Numbered from the stretch's first letter, positions 25,344-34,815 are shown. The stretch is DNA of 64,000 nucleotides from Microlunatus capsulatus (GCF_017876495.1 NZ_JAGIOB010000001.1:806001-870000), one strand, 5' to 3'. Notes: generated by a model not told the origin, from the letters alone. Numbers and translations: made by a program.

Positions 25344-26273
25344 ATGAGCGAGCAGGTGCTGGCCGTCGACATCGGCGGGACGAAGATCGCCGTGGCGCTG
25401 GTCGACGACCAGGGCGGGCTGGGCGCATCGACGGTCCGGCCCACCCCGCGCTCGGACGACGCCGACACCGTCTTCGCGCCCGCCGCGGACGCCGTCCGCG
25501 CCGTCCTCGCCGACCGGCCGGCCGGTCGGGGCCCGCTCCGCGTGGGCATCGGCAGCGCGGGACCCGTCGACACCCCGGCCGGCACGATCTCCCCCGTCAA
25601 CATCGCCGCCTGGCGCGGCTTCCCCGTCGTCGCCCGGGTGGCCGCCGTCGTCGAGGAGGTGACCGGGACGGCTCCGGTCGTCGGGCTCGCGGGCGACGGG
25701 CACTGCTTCGCCCTCGGCGAGCACTGGCTGGGCGCGGCCCGCGACGTCGACACGATGATCGGCCTGGTGGTCTCCACCGGCGTCGGCGGCGGCGCGGTCC
25801 TCGACAACCGGCTCTTCGCCGGGTCCAGCGGCAACGCGGTCCACCTGGGTCACATCAGCGTCAACGCCTGGGGACCGCGCTGCGTCTGCGGCTGCCACGG
25901 CTGCACCGAGATGTACGCACGCGGACCGGCGATGGTGGCCGCCGCGCAGGAGCGCGGCTGGGTCGGCGAGGACGCCCAGGCCCTGACGGCCGACGCCCGG
26001 GCCGGCGACGCGGTCGCCCGCGAGGTGATCGAGATCGGCATGCGCGCGCTGGCCGCCGGGATCGCCACCACCGCCACGGAGCTCGACGTCCGCACCGTCG
26101 TCGTCGGCGGCGGGGTGTCCAAGGCGGGCGACGTCATCTTCGAGCCGCTGCGCCGCCACCTCCGCGAGTTCGCCGTCCTGGACTACGTCCGCGACCTCGA
26201 GGTCCGTCCCGCGGTGCTGGAGAACGCCGGTCTGCTGGGCGCCGCCGCCCTCGCCTTCACGCTCGAGGGGTAG
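25344..26273 (+). CDS. ROK-family protein with altered active-site residues
   Basis: A 309-residue sugar-kinase fold. The ATP motif VDIGGTKIAVALV is at residues 8-20, and the ROK zinc cluster is complete (C180, C182, C184, C187 in CVCGCHGC). Odd: where functional ROK kinases have GExGH the sequence is GNAVHLGH (the sugar-binding Glu is His), and the usual NDAN loop is AGDGH, keeping one Asp. It could be a kinase with changed specificity or a non-kinase relative. There is no N-terminal HTH, so it is not a ROK repressor. It is divergent from prfB (135 bp). Confidence 0.82.
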   Translation: MSEQVLAVDIGGTKIAVALVDDQGGLGASTVRPTPRSDDADTVFAPAADAVRAVLADRPAGRGPLRVGIGSAGPVDTPAGTISPVNIAAWRGFPVVARVAAVVEEVTGTAPVVGLAGDGHCFALGEHWLGAARDVDTMIGLVVSTGVGGGAVLDNRLFAGSSGNAVHLGHISVNAWGPRCVCGCHGCTEMYARGPAMVAAAQERGWVGEDAQALTADARAGDAVAREVIEIGMRALAAGIATTATELDVRTVVVGGGVSKAGDVIFEPLRRHLREFAVLDYVRDLEVRPAVLENAGLLGAAALAFTLEG

Positions 26274-26343
26274 GAGGAGCGCGCCGCGGGCGCGGCCTCA
26301 GGCTCGGCCCGCACCGCTCCTCGCGCCGCCGCTCGGAGGAGGA

Positions 26344-26373
26344 AGGGGTGGACACGCTCTTCCGTCCACCCCT
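26344..26373 (+). terminator. Hairpin after the ROK gene
   Basis: AGGGGTGGAC and GTCCACCCCT pair perfectly across a 10-base loop, 70 bases past the stop. Around it (26273-26450) the 15-mer CACCGCTCCTCGCGC occurs twice, at 26312-26326 and 26433-26447, with GAGGAGCGCG inverted copies, giving nested secondary structure in the convergent spacer. Confidence 0.5.
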
Positions 26374-26458
26374 GACGACGACGTGGGCGGATTAGAGCGA
26401 GGAGCGCGTCCGAGCGGAGCGAGGACAGAGGACACCGCTCCTCGCGCACCCTTCTCCA

Positions 26459-26899
26459 CTACTCCTCCTCGTCGCGCTGCAGCTCCTCGATGCGGACGAA
26501 GCGGTCCTCCCCGCGCGGGCGGCGCTGGGGCCAGTCGCTGACCCAGACCACGGCGAAGGCCGCGAGCGAGCAGAGCAGGGCCAGCACCGGTCCGAGGACC
26601 GAGAGCCAGACGGCGGCGAAGCCGACGACGACCAGCCCGAGCACGACGCCCAGCGCGCGGGCGGTGAGCCGGCCGTGCCGGGCGCGGTGCGCGACGTAGA
26701 CGACCCAGGGCACCATCGCCGCCAGCACGACGACCACGGCGAAGCGGGAGAGGGTGCCCGAGAACACCCCGGCGGTGAGCCGGAGCATGCCGGTGAGGCT
26801 GAGCAACCCGGTCAGGGTGCCGGCGAGGAGGGCCAGCTGGCGGGAGACGGGGGTCCGGGCAGGACCCCCGGTCAGCGGAGCGGCGGACGGCGTGGCCAT
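26459..26899 (-). CDS. Small integral membrane protein, unknown function
   Basis: A 146-residue protein starting at ATG. Four hydrophobic segments are visible (LALLAGTLTGLLSLTGML, FAVVVVLAAMVPWVVYVA, GVVLGLVVVGFAAVWLSV, VLALLCSLAAFAVVWVS), followed by a charged cytoplasmic tail (RFVRIEELQRDEEE). No family is recognised. It converges with the ROK gene and is divergent from the tRNA. Confidence 0.72.
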   Translation of the reverse strand: MATPSAAPLTGGPARTPVSRQLALLAGTLTGLLSLTGMLRLTAGVFSGTLSRFAVVVVLAAMVPWVVYVAHRARHGRLTARALGVVLGLVVVGFAAVWLSVLGPVLALLCSLAAFAVVWVSDWPQRRPRGEDRFVRIEELQRDEEE

Positions 26900-27016
26900 G
26901 AACTGCCTCTCGGCTCGGCGGACGGCGCAGGAGCGGGCACCCCCGCACGCGTTCGGGCCAACCTAGTGCAGGAGCGGTGCCCGGACCCAGCCCCGCGGAC
27001 GGAGTCGGCGGACCGC

Positions 27017-27045
27017 TTGGCGGGGCCGGTGCCGGGCACTAGTCT
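27017..27045 (+). promoter_or_regulatory. Promoter of tRNA-Val
   Basis: A -35 box TTGGCG (27017-27022) and a -10 box TAGTCT (27040-27045) with 17 bases between lie 44 bases upstream of the mature tRNA 5' end, fitting the housekeeping sigma factor. Confidence 0.6.
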
Positions 27046-27089
27046 GAGCGGCCGACCCGGGGCCGGAGGCCGGCCCGCGGGTGCGACCC

Positions 27090-27163
27090 GGGAACATAGC
27101 TCAGCTGGTTAGAGCACCTGTCTTACAAACAGGGGGTCGGGGGTTCGAGTCCCTCTGTTCCCA
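27090..27163 (+). tRNA. tRNA-Val (anticodon UAC)
   Basis: A full cloverleaf: acceptor GGGAACA (27090-27096) pairs with TGTTCCC (27156-27162); D arm AGCTCAGCTGG; anticodon stem CCTGT/ACAGG with loop CTTACAA giving anticodon UAC; T arm GGGGGTTCGAGTCCCTC. Discriminator is A. CCA is not encoded (ACCC follows). The 3' half is repeated 1.26 kb downstream, marking it as an integration target. Confidence 0.95.
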
Positions 27164-27165
27164 CC
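27130..27165 (+). repeat. Attachment-site repeat inside tRNA-Val (attL-like)
   Basis: The 36 bases from the anticodon-stem 3' side through the discriminator match 28394-28430 except for one extra T in the distal copy. Integrases commonly recombine at tRNA 3' ends and leave exactly this arrangement. Confidence 0.8.
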
Positions 27166-27272
27166 CTGCACGAAGCAGTGCCGGCCTAGCCAGGCTCCCC
27201 TCGTGCGCTCACCAGGCTTATGAGTTGCGCATGTTGATTTTCCAACGCTGGCACTCAAGCGCCTCTACCACC

Positions 27273-28199
27273 TCAGATACTCTCGAAATAATCCTCGTCC
27301 ATCCGCTTCAGGACGTACGTCGACTGCTTCTGCACTCCGACGTTATGCAGGACCATGAGGGTCGCTAGAGCCTGCCCATCAATCAAAACGATACGTTCGC
27401 GAAGAAGCCGCACGTATTCCACCGCGTCTCTACTGAATGTGCTGGTCGTGATAATGACGCCACGATCAGCCTTCTGGCCGTGAAGAGCACCGACGAAAGC
27501 CTGCAAGGCAGGCCGTCCCACCGAGTTGTCCGGGGAGTAGCGTTTCGCCTGAAGGTAGACCCTGTCCAACCCGAGCGGGTCCTGTCGGATGATGCCGTCG
27601 ATGCCCCCGTCGCCCGAGCGACCCGTGTGTTCCACGGCACCTGTTCTCCCGCCGTACCCCATGGCCGAGAGGACCTTGAGCACTAGGCGCTCGAACGCGG
27701 CTGGGTCGAGGGTGTGAAGGCGGGCCAGCACCTCCGACTCGACGTTGGCGCGGTTTTCGCGTTCAGCCGTCTCCATCAAGTCCTCTGGAGTCGTCTCTTC
27801 AGCCGCGTCAGCAGGTTCTGACGGCGATGCACCTGAGCGGGTTATCGTCCGTGTGCCTTTACGGCTACGGAACTCCTGATAGCTAGGGTACCTGCCCAGG
27901 AATGCTACGTCGATGCGCCCTGGATTCGTCGCTAACGCCTTCCGACCCGATTCCGTGATGATCACAACGCCTCGACTAGGGCGGGTGATAAGCCCGGCTT
28001 GGAACATGTGCGACATCGCCCAGTGCGCCCGATTCACATAAACCGGTTGCCCAGAGGGAATCGTCTCGTCGCGGTCTCCCTCGGTCAGATGTAGGCGGTC
28101 GGCAACCTCTTGGATCACATCGCGGCCTCGGTGAGGTTGCTCGTCAGACAAAAACTGAAGAGCCGGAAGCATGAACTGCTGGAAGCCTGGGACGGTCAC
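27273..28199 (-). CDS. mrr: Mrr-type restriction endonuclease (type IV-like)
   Basis: A 308-residue protein. Residues 1-95 are an Mrr N-terminal winged-helix (FQQFMLPALQFLSDEQPHR, VNRAHWAMSHMFQAGLI). Residues ~160-290 are the Mrr catalytic domain: FERLVLKVLSAMGYGG (E170), SGDGGIDGII (D201) and VYLQAKRY (Q217, K219), the complete D-QxK PD-(D/E)XK site. Mrr enzymes cut DNA bearing foreign methylation; there is no linked methylase, which fits the type. It is the only gene in the tRNA-Val island, and its lower GC and less biased third positions show recent acquisition. Confidence 0.9.
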   Translation of the reverse strand: MTVPGFQQFMLPALQFLSDEQPHRGRDVIQEVADRLHLTEGDRDETIPSGQPVYVNRAHWAMSHMFQAGLITRPSRGVVIITESGRKALATNPGRIDVAFLGRYPSYQEFRSRKGTRTITRSGASPSEPADAAEETTPEDLMETAERENRANVESEVLARLHTLDPAAFERLVLKVLSAMGYGGRTGAVEHTGRSGDGGIDGIIRQDPLGLDRVYLQAKRYSPDNSVGRPALQAFVGALHGQKADRGVIITTSTFSRDAVEYVRLLRERIVLIDGQALATLMVLHNVGVQKQSTYVLKRMDEDYFESI

Positions 28200-28393
28200 A
28201 AGAGATTCCCTTCAGAACGAGTTCGCGTCACGGGGTGTCGAGCCTGAGTTCAGGGCTGACGGCGCAGCGACGCCTGCAACCGCAGCCCGTGTCGTCGTCT
28301 CTACCTACGCCGAGCCGTGGGAGTCGGGAAGTCAAGCGCCATCGTGCCTGCCGCCAGCCAAAAAACTCAGTCTCGCTGTCGGATCTTGGGGAG

Positions 28394-28430
28394 CAGGGGG
28401 TCGGGGGTTTCGAGTCCCTCTGTTCCCACC
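28394..28430 (+). repeat. Distal attachment-site repeat (attR-like)
   Basis: A 37-base copy of the tRNA-Val 3' half (27130-27165) with a single T insertion (GGGTTTCGAG for GGGTTCGAG). No 5' half of a tRNA precedes it, so it is not a tRNA gene. It marks the right border of the island. Confidence 0.8.
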
Positions 28431-28450
28431 GACTCACCCGCACGCCCGCC

Positions 28451-29308
28451 TCAGACGAAGAGCGGCTCCAGGTCGAAGGCCCGCTCGAGCTCCTCCATGG
28501 CCGCCTCGTCCGGCCGGCCGTCGGCCCGCTCGGCGGCGTCGAGCACCAGCGGCAGGACGTGGATGTCCCCCACCGTGTTGAGGAAGACGCCCTCGCGGCC
28601 GAGGACCCAGGCGACGGCGGTGTCGATGGCGCCCTGGTCGCGCAGCGGCTCGTACCAGGTGGCGGCGGTCTGCTCGCGGTCGCCCCAGGGTGCCCGGGTG
28701 ATCGCCTTGATCGTCTGGACGGCGACGCCGCGCTCGTCGCAGGTGGCCGTCAGCGCCTCGAAGTCGTCGAGGTAGGACCGGTTGCGGGTCATCGGGAAGT
28801 TGTAGGGCAGCAGCACCGAGTCGAACTCGAACTCCCCCAGCGAGCGCAGGTGCTGGGCCGCCACCGTGACCCCGTGGCCGGTGACGCCGATGTGGCGGAC
28901 CAGCCCCTCGTCGCGGGCGCGGACGGCGGCCTCCAGCGCGCCGCCGGCGGCGAAGGCGGTCCGCCACTCCTCCTCGTCGACGAGGTTGTGGAGCTGGAGC
29001 AGGTCGACGTGGTCGGTCTGCAGCCGCTCCAGGGAGTGGTTGATCTGCGCCCAGGCGGCGTCGGCGGTGCGCTCCCCGGTCTTGGTGGCGAGGAAGTACT
29101 CGTCGCGGTGGTCGGCCATCCACGGGCCGATCCGCAGCTCGGACTCGCCGTAGCTCGCCGCGGTGTCAAGGTGGTTGATCCCGTGCCGGCGGATCAGCTC
29201 CATCGTCTGGTCGGCCTCGTCCTGGGTGACGGCGCCCAGCGCGGCCGCCCCGAAGATGATGCGGGTGCTGTCGTGGCCGGTACGGCCGAACGGCGTGGTC
29301 TCGATCAT
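28451..29308 (-). CDS. Aldo/keto reductase
   Basis: A 285-residue TIM-barrel oxidoreductase starting at the ATG of [16 protein letters not shown]. The barrel motifs are [15 protein letters not shown] (catalytic Asp and Tyr), FLATKTGER (Lys), and [11 protein letters not shown] (His region), with a late VAWVLGREG. Substrate unknown. Its start overlaps the stop of the upstream deazaflavin-type gene as ATGA, so they form an operon. Its 3' end is 20 bp from the island border repeat. Confidence 0.9.
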   Translation of the reverse strand: MIETTPFGRTGHDSTRIIFGAAALGAVTQDEADQTMELIRRHGINHLDTAASYGESELRIGPWMADHRDEYFLATKTGERTADAAWAQINHSLERLQTDHVDLLQLHNLVDEEEWRTAFAAGGALEAAVRARDEGLVRHIGVTGHGVTVAAQHLRSLGEFEFDSVLLPYNFPMTRNRSYLDDFEALTATCDERGVAVQTIKAITRAPWGDREQTAATWYEPLRDQGAIDTAVAWVLGREGVFLNTVGDIHVLPLVLDAAERADGRPDEAAMEELERAFDLEPLFV

Positions 29309-29781
29309 GGCTGCTCCTCGGGGTCGGTGCCGGGCTGCACCCGGCGCTCCGCGAGGAGCACCGGGATCCGGCGGTCGGTCTTGCGCTGGTACTCGGCGTA
29401 GGGCGGGTAGGCCGCGACGGCCCGTTCCCACCACTCGGCGCGCTCGTCGCCGTCCAGCTCGCGCGCGGTGGCGTCGAACCGGTCCGCGCCGTCCTGCACC
29501 TCCAGCGCCGAGGGGTCGGCCCGCAGGTTGTGGTACCAGACGGGGTGGCTCGGCGCCCCGCCCTTGCTCGCCACCAGGAGGTAGGCGCCGTCGTGCTCGA
29601 CCCGCATCAGCGGGGTCTTGCGGAGCTTCCCGCTCTTGTTCCCGCGGGTGGTGAAGATGACGACGGGCAGGCCGGTGTCACCCAACGTCCCGGCCTCGCG
29701 GCCATCGGTCGCCTCGTAGCGCTCCACCTGGTCGCGGACCCAGTCCTCGGGGCTCGGCTCGTACTCTCCTTCGAGCGGCAT
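29305..29781 (-). CDS. Deazaflavin (F420)-dependent nitroreductase-family protein
   Basis: A 158-residue protein of the Ddn/DUF385 family, starting [19 protein letters not shown]. Recognisable parts are [36 protein letters not shown] and [20 protein letters not shown], shortened here to [18 protein letters not shown] and [10 protein letters not shown]. Homologues in mycobacteria use F420H2 to reduce quinones or nitro-compounds. It is translationally coupled to the aldo/keto reductase downstream, suggesting a joint redox role. Confidence 0.9.
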   Translation of the reverse strand: MPLEGEYEPSPEDWVRDQVERYEATDGREAGTLGDTGLPVVIFTTRGNKSGKLRKTPLMRVEHDGAYLLVASKGGAPSHPVWYHNLRADPSALEVQDGADRFDATARELDGDERAEWWERAVAAYPPYAEYQRKTDRRIPVLLAERRVQPGTDPEEQP

Positions 29782-29861
29782 GCTGCTGATCCTAGGACCC
29801 GCCGCCGACACGGCGGGGAGGCGGTGCTCGCCCCGACCGGCCCGCGGACCACACTGGGTCC

Positions 29862-30794
29862 GTGACCCTGGTGACCCCGGTGCTCCCACCCACGACGCGG
29901 GACGTCCAGGACGCGGCCGACCGGCTGCGCCCCTACGTCCGGCGCACCCCGCTGCTGCGCCTCAGCCTCGACGGCCGACCGGTCGTCCTCAAGCTCGAGC
30001 AGCTGCAGCTGAGCGGCTCCTTCAAGCTGCGCGGCGCTCTCAACGCGGTGCTGGCCGGCCACGCGCACGACCACGTCGTCACCGCCTCCGGCGGGAACCA
30101 CGGCCTGGGCGTCGCGACGGGCGCGGCGCTGCTCGGCATCACCGCGACGGTGTTCGTGCCGGCGTCGGTGCCCGAGATCAAGGCCCGCCGGATCGCCGCC
30201 AAGGGCGTCACCCTCGTCCGCACCGGGGCCACCTACGCCGAGGCCGCGGCCGCCGCGGCCGAGCTGGCGGCCCGGCCGGGGCACCGCTACATCCCCGCCT
30301 TCGACGACCCGCTCGTGGTCGCCGGCAACGGCACGGTCGCGGCCGAGGTGGTGGCCGACGCCCCCGACGTCGACACCGTCGTGGTGGCGGCGGGCGGGGG
30401 CGGCCTCTCGGCCGGCAGCGCCCTCGCCGTCGGGGACCGCCTGCTGGTGGCCGCCGAGCCGGAGCGCTGCAGCGCGGTGCACGACGCCCTCGTCGCCGGC
30501 CACCCCGTCGACGCCCCGGTGGACTCGGTGGCCTCGTCCGCGCTCGGCGCGACGCGGATCGGGCAGGTGCCCTTCGACGTGCTGGCCCCCCGGGCGCGAT
30601 CCGGCGCCGTCCGGTCCGTGCTGGTCAGCGAGGCCGCGATCGTCGAGGCCCGGGACCGGTTGTGGGAGGAGTGCCGGATCGCCACCGAGCCGGCCGCGGC
30701 CGTGCCGCTCGCCGCTTGGATGGCCGGCGACGTGCCGGGCGAGCTGCCCTGCCTGGTCATCTGCGGCGCGAACGCGGAGTGGACGCCGCTCTGA
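29862..30794 (+). CDS. Serine/threonine dehydratase-like PLP enzyme
   Basis: A 310-residue fold-type II PLP enzyme starting at GTG. The Schiff-base lysine is in [14 protein letters not shown], the substrate loop is [10 protein letters not shown], and the phosphate-binding glycine loop is [10 protein letters not shown]. Length and motifs fit catabolic threonine/serine dehydratases or racemases without the ACT regulatory domain. It is divergent from the F420-type gene by 80 bp and convergent with ahpE. Confidence 0.88.
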   Translation: MTLVTPVLPPTTRDVQDAADRLRPYVRRTPLLRLSLDGRPVVLKLEQLQLSGSFKLRGALNAVLAGHAHDHVVTASGGNHGLGVATGAALLGITATVFVPASVPEIKARRIAAKGVTLVRTGATYAEAAAAAAELAARPGHRYIPAFDDPLVVAGNGTVAAEVVADAPDVDTVVVAAGGGGLSAGSALAVGDRLLVAAEPERCSAVHDALVAGHPVDAPVDSVASSALGATRIGQVPFDVLAPRARSGAVRSVLVSEAAIVEARDRLWEECRIATEPAAAVPLAAWMAGDVPGELPCLVICGANAEWTPL

Positions 30795-30809
30795 TCCTGG
30801 CGGCCGCCG

Positions 30810-31274
30810 TCAGGCCGCCGGCAGCGCCTGCAGGTGCTCGGCGATGCTGCGCGCCTCGCCGAGGCCGGTGAGGACCGACCAGGTGACCGTGCCCTCGGCG
30901 TCCAGCACGAAGGACCCGCGCCGGGCGACGCCGTGCTCCTCGTCGAAGACGCCGTAGTCCTGGGCGATCCGGCCGTGCGGCCAGTGGTCGGCCAGCAGGT
31001 CGAACGTCAGCCCCTGGGCGTCGGCGAAGGCGCGCAGGGCGAACATCGGGTCGCAGCTGATGGCCAGCACCCGCGCGTCGACGGCGGTGAACTGCGCGAG
31101 GTCGTCGCGCAGGGCGCACAGCTCGCTGGTGCAGATGCCGGAGAACGCGAAGGGGTAGAAGACGAGCACGGCGGGTGCCCCGAGCAGGCTCGCCCGGGTG
31201 ACCTCCTGCCCGTGCTGGTTGCGGGCGGTGAAGTCCGGGGCGGTCTGGCCGGCCTGGGGCACCCCAGCGCTCAC
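30810..31274 (-). CDS. ahpE: Peroxiredoxin AhpE-type
   Basis: A 154-residue thioredoxin-fold peroxidase starting at GTG (VSAGVPQAGQTAPDF). The peroxidatic Cys is C48 in FYPFAFSGICTSELC, with the conserved P-x3-T/S region. A second nearby Cys (C53) and one in ISCDPMF could resolve it. It reduces peroxides in the cytosol. The start overlaps the stop of the DUF3052 gene as GTGA. The AhpE-DUF3052-aceE neighbourhood is conserved in many actinobacteria. Confidence 0.92.
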   Translation of the reverse strand: MSAGVPQAGQTAPDFTARNQHGQEVTRASLLGAPAVLVFYPFAFSGICTSELCALRDDLAQFTAVDARVLAISCDPMFALRAFADAQGLTFDLLADHWPHGRIAQDYGVFDEEHGVARRGSFVLDAEGTVTWSVLTGLGEARSIAEHLQALPAA

Positions 31275-31687
31275 CGGCGCGAGCCCTTCGGCCGGACCAG
31301 CTTGGTGGCCGCCCAGTCCGCCGACACCGAGGCCGTCGTCGTCTGGGCCAGGCCCGCGGTCTCGGCCGCCTCGGCCAGGTCGACGGCGTCGACGTAGCCG
31401 TCGCGGCCGACCTTCGGCGTCATCAGCCAGATGTAGCCGCTGTCGGTGAGGTCGGGCAGCGCCTCGACCAGGCCGTCGACCAGGTCGCCGTCGCTGTCGC
31501 GCCACCACAGCAGCACGAGGTCGACGGGCTCCACGGCCTCCTCGACCAGCTCGCCGTCGACGGCGTCCTCGATCATCACGCGGACCTCGTCGTCGACGTC
31601 GTCGTCCCAGCCGATCTCCTGGACCGCCAGCCCGGGCGTGAGGCCGAGCTTCCCGACGACGGCCTGGTCCTGCTCGGACGCGCTCAC
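31271..31687 (-). CDS. DUF3052 family protein
   Basis: A 138-residue acidic cytosolic protein starting at GTG (VSASEQDQAVVGKLGL). The family core is intact: PGLAVQEIGWDDDVDDEVR, LVLLWWRDSDGDLVDGLVEAL and GYIWLMTPKVGRDGYVDAVDLAEAA (landmarks only). Function unknown. It is coupled to ahpE downstream and divergent from aceE. The upstream frame of the ORF is open but not family-like. Confidence 0.9.
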   Translation of the reverse strand: MSASEQDQAVVGKLGLTPGLAVQEIGWDDDVDDEVRVMIEDAVDGELVEEAVEPVDLVLLWWRDSDGDLVDGLVEALPDLTDSGYIWLMTPKVGRDGYVDAVDLAEAAETAGLAQTTTASVSADWAATKLVRPKGSRR

Positions 31688-31731
31688 CGTGACCCCCGGG
31701 TCCACGTCGCGTGCGTGCAGCGCGTGAGCAT
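31684..31731 (-). CDS. Possible leader peptide before DUF3052-ahpE
   Basis: A 15-codon frame, MLTRCTHATWTRGSR, whose stop overlaps the DUF3052 GTG start as GTGA. Its LTR..H....R spacing recalls the short actinobacterial leader peptides of the LTRRRHVD type linked to cysteine/sulfur genes. No ribosome-binding site precedes the ATG, and the frame is open further upstream, so this is speculative. Confidence 0.22.
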   Translation of the reverse strand: MLTRCTHATWTRGSR

Positions 31732-32049
31732 CGGATCCGGAACGCGAGGGCTCAGCTCGCTCATCTCGGTGCGCAGCTCCTTCATCTGGTGCGGCCCCGC
31801 AGAGCAGATCTCCTGCACGCTGCGGCCGCGGTGGCGGACAACTCTGGGGCCAGCCTGCCAGAGGTGGCGGGCCGGTGGAACCCCCGGCGCGCCGCGGCCC
31901 CGCGATCACCCACCCCGCGCGCGAGCCCGGCGGGCCCCCACCGCGGGTGCTCCCGTTGCCGCCAGGTGACAGGATGGGGTGTCGTCGTCCCACCAGACGC
32001 CCCTGGAGAATGCCAGCGTCACCGTCGCTGGAGATCGTGAGGAGCTCGC
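31732..32049. other. Long spacer upstream of aceE
   Basis: Divergent spacer between the DUF3052 operon and aceE. Apart from the possible leader peptide no coding frame looks real. A good ribosome-binding site (GTGAGGAG) lies just before the aceE ATG. I see no recognisable riboswitch or strong hairpin. Confidence 0.5.
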
Positions 32050-34815
32050 ATGGCCAAGCCCGGAACTCGTCCGGCCATCACCGCAGAAGGTCTGCTCAGC
32101 CAGATCCCGGACATCGACCCGGACGAGACCGCCGACTGGCTGGAGTCGCTGGACGGCCTGCTGGACGAGAAGGGCAAGAACCGGGCCCGCTACATCATGC
32201 TGAAGCTGCTCGAGCGCGCCCGGGCCGCCCAGGTGGGCCTGCCGGCGCTGCGCAGCAGCGACTACGTCAACACCATCCCGGCCGAGGCCGAGCCGTGGTT
32301 CCCCGGCGACGAGCACATCGAGCGCCGGCTGCGGGCCTACATCCGCTGGAACGCCGCGATCATGGTCAGCAAGGCCAACCGCAAGGGCCTCGAGGTCGGC
32401 GGTCACATCGCCACCTACCAGAGCGCCGCGAGCCTCTACGAGGTCGGCTTCAACCACTTCTTCCGCGGCAAGGACGCCCCCGGCGGCGGCGACCAGGTCT
32501 TCATCCAGGGCCACGCCTCCCCCGGCGTCTACGCCCGCTCGTTCCTCGAGGGGCGGCTGACCAGCCACGACCTCGACGGCTTCCGCCAGGAGGTGTCGCG
32601 CGGCACGGGGCAGGGCCTGTCGTCCTACCCGCACCCGCGGCTGATGCCGAAGTTCTGGGAGTTCCCGACGGTCTCGATGGGCCTGACGGGCATCAACTCG
32701 ATCTACCAGGCGCGCTTCAACCGCTACCTGCACAACCGCGGGATCAAGGACACCACCGAGCAGCGCGTCTGGGCCTTCCTCGGCGACGGCGAGATGGGCG
32801 AGCCCGAGTCCCTCGGCGCGATCCGCGTCGCCTCCCGCGAGGGCCTGGACAACCTCACCTGGGTGGTCAACTGCAACCTGCAGCAGCTCGACGGCCCCGT
32901 CGTCGGCAACGGCAAGATCGTGCAGGAGCTGGAGTCCTACTTCCTGGGCGCCGGCTGGAACGTGATCAAGGTCCTCTGGGGCCGCGACTGGGACCCGCTG
33001 CTCGCGGCCGACCGCGACGGCGTCCTGGTGAACAAGATGAACACCACCCCGGACGGGCAGTTCCAGACCTACCTGGTCGAGGACGGCGCCTACATCCGCG
33101 GCAACTTCTTCGACGACCCCCGGCTGCAGAAGATGGTCTCCGGGATGAGCGACGAGCAGATCAAGGTGCTCTCGCGCGGCGGGCACGACTACCGCAAGGT
33201 CTACGCGGCGTTCAGGTCAGCGCAGGACCACGTCGGCCAGCCGACCGTCATCCTGGCCCAGACCGTCAAGGGCTGGACGATCGACGCCCTGGAGGGCAAG
33301 AACGCCACCCACCAGATGAAGAAGCTGACGACGAAGGACCTCAAGGCCTTCCGCGACCGGCTCTACCTCGACATCCCCGACAGCCAGCTCGAGGACCCGT
33401 ACAACCCGCCCTACTTCCACCCGGGCGCGGACTCCGACGAGATCACCTACCTGCAGGACCGCCGCAAGGCGCTCGGCGGGTACGTGCCGGAGCGACGGGT
33501 GAAGCGGGCGACCCTCAAGCTCCCGGCCGACGAGGTCTACGGCCCCCTGATGGAGCCGGCGGGCGAGAAGGCCAAGGTCGCGACGACGCAGGCCTTCGTC
33601 CGGCTGCTGCGCGACCTCATGCGGGACAAGGAGATCGGCCACCGGATCGTCCCGATCGCGCCGGACGAGTTCCGGACCTTCGGCATGGACTCGATGTTCC
33701 CGACGGCCAAGATCTACAACCCGCACGGCCAGACCTACGAGTCGGTCGACCGCAAGCTGCTGCTGTCCTGGAAGGAGAGCACCTCAGGCCAGCTGCTGCA
33801 CGAGGGCATCTCCGAGGCCGGCGCGATGGGCTCGACGATCGCCGCGGGCTCGGCCTACAGCGTGCACGGCGAGCCGATGATCCCGTTCTACATCTTCTAC
33901 TCGATGTTCGGGTTCCAGCGGACTGGTGACTCCATCTGGGCGATGGCCGACCAGATGGCCCGCGGCTTCCTGCTGGGCGCCACCGCCGGCCGGACGACGC
34001 TGACCGGCGAGGGCCTCCAGCACGCCGACGGCCACTCGCCGCTGCTGGCCAGCACCAACCCCGCGGTCGTCACCTACGACCCGGCGTTCGCCTACGAGAT
34101 GGGCCACATCGTCAAGGAGGGCCTGCGACGGATGTACGGCCACGACGACGAGGCGCACCCCGAGGGCGAGAACGTCATCTTCTACATCACGATGTACAAC
34201 GAGCCGGTCTTCCAGCCCGGCGCCCCGGCCGACCTGGACGTGTCGGCACTGCTCAAGGGCCTGTACCGCTACAAGGCCTCCCACCTCGACGGCGACGACC
34301 GCCCCCGCGCGCAGCTGCTCGCGTCGGGCGTCTCGATGCCGGCCGCGGTGAAGGCCCAGCAGATGCTGGCCGACGAGTGGGGCGTCGCGGCCGACGTCTG
34401 GTCGGTGACCTCGTGGAACGAGCTCCGCCGCGACGGGCTCGAGACCGAGGAGTGGAACCTCAACCACCCCGACGAGGAGCGCCGCTACCCGTACGTGACC
34501 CAGACCCTGCACGGGGCGCCCGGGCCGGTCGTCGCCGTCAGCGACTACATGCGCGCGGTGCAGGACCAGATCCGGCCGTGGGTGCACCAGCCCTGGTGCT
34601 CCCTCGGGACCGACGGGTTCGGCTTCGCCGACACCCGTGCGGCCGCCCGCCGGTACTTCCAGGTCGACGCCGAGTCGATCGTCGTCGCCACGCTGGAGAC
34701 CCTGGCCCGCGAGGGCCAGTACGACCCGGCCGCGGCGAAGAAGGCCTACGACGGCTACCAGCTCGGCGACCCCACCGCCGTCGCGCACGTCGCCCAGGAG
34801 GGCGCGGGAGCGTAA
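32050..34815 (+). CDS. aceE: Pyruvate dehydrogenase E1 component, homodimeric (AceE)
   Basis: A 921-residue thiamine-diphosphate enzyme starting [10 protein letters not shown]. The ThDP-binding motif is [14 protein letters not shown]...VVNCN, and the Pyr domain has [14 protein letters not shown]. The length equals the homodimeric E1 of Gram-negatives and actinobacteria. It decarboxylates pyruvate and passes the acetyl group to a lipoyl E2 (not in the window), feeding acetyl-CoA to the fatty-acid genes 8 kb downstream. A 16-bp hairpin follows the stop. Its position near fasR/fab matches actinobacterial synteny. Confidence 0.97.
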   Translation: MAKPGTRPAITAEGLLSQIPDIDPDETADWLESLDGLLDEKGKNRARYIMLKLLERARAAQVGLPALRSSDYVNTIPAEAEPWFPGDEHIERRLRAYIRWNAAIMVSKANRKGLEVGGHIATYQSAASLYEVGFNHFFRGKDAPGGGDQVFIQGHASPGVYARSFLEGRLTSHDLDGFRQEVSRGTGQGLSSYPHPRLMPKFWEFPTVSMGLTGINSIYQARFNRYLHNRGIKDTTEQRVWAFLGDGEMGEPESLGAIRVASREGLDNLTWVVNCNLQQLDGPVVGNGKIVQELESYFLGAGWNVIKVLWGRDWDPLLAADRDGVLVNKMNTTPDGQFQTYLVEDGAYIRGNFFDDPRLQKMVSGMSDEQIKVLSRGGHDYRKVYAAFRSAQDHVGQPTVILAQTVKGWTIDALEGKNATHQMKKLTTKDLKAFRDRLYLDIPDSQLEDPYNPPYFHPGADSDEITYLQDRRKALGGYVPERRVKRATLKLPADEVYGPLMEPAGEKAKVATTQAFVRLLRDLMRDKEIGHRIVPIAPDEFRTFGMDSMFPTAKIYNPHGQTYESVDRKLLLSWKESTSGQLLHEGISEAGAMGSTIAAGSAYSVHGEPMIPFYIFYSMFGFQRTGDSIWAMADQMARGFLLGATAGRTTLTGEGLQHADGHSPLLASTNPAVVTYDPAFAYEMGHIVKEGLRRMYGHDDEAHPEGENVIFYITMYNEPVFQPGAPADLDVSALLKGLYRYKASHLDGDDRPRAQLLASGVSMPAAVKAQQMLADEWGVAADVWSVTSWNELRRDGLETEEWNLNHPDEERRYPYVTQTLHGAPGPVVAVSDYMRAVQDQIRPWVHQPWCSLGTDGFGFADTRAAARRYFQVDAESIVVATLETLAREGQYDPAAAKKAYDGYQLGDPTAVAHVAQEGAGA

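Larger units (their letters stand above)
27166..28430. mobile_element. Minimal tRNA-borne island carrying an Mrr-type endonuclease
   Basis: The stretch between the tRNA-Val repeat and its distal copy is about 1.26 kb, clearly lower in GC and different in codon use from its surroundings. It carries a single gene, on the minus strand. No integrase, excisionase or transposase frame is present. 27166-27272 holds no gene; 28200-28393 likewise shows nothing coding. Either it is a deleted remnant of an integrative element that kept its defence cargo, or a small satellite moved by an integrase supplied in trans. Confidence 0.7.

Noticed and set aside
28394-28430. A second tRNA gene at the distal repeat
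   Set aside because: Only the 3' half of a tRNA is present and the T-arm has an extra base; no acceptor 5' strand, D arm or anticodon loop precedes it.
31711-32040. Plus-strand open frame in the spacer before aceE
   Set aside because: Arg/His/Ala-rich composition, no ribosome-binding site and no family resemblance.
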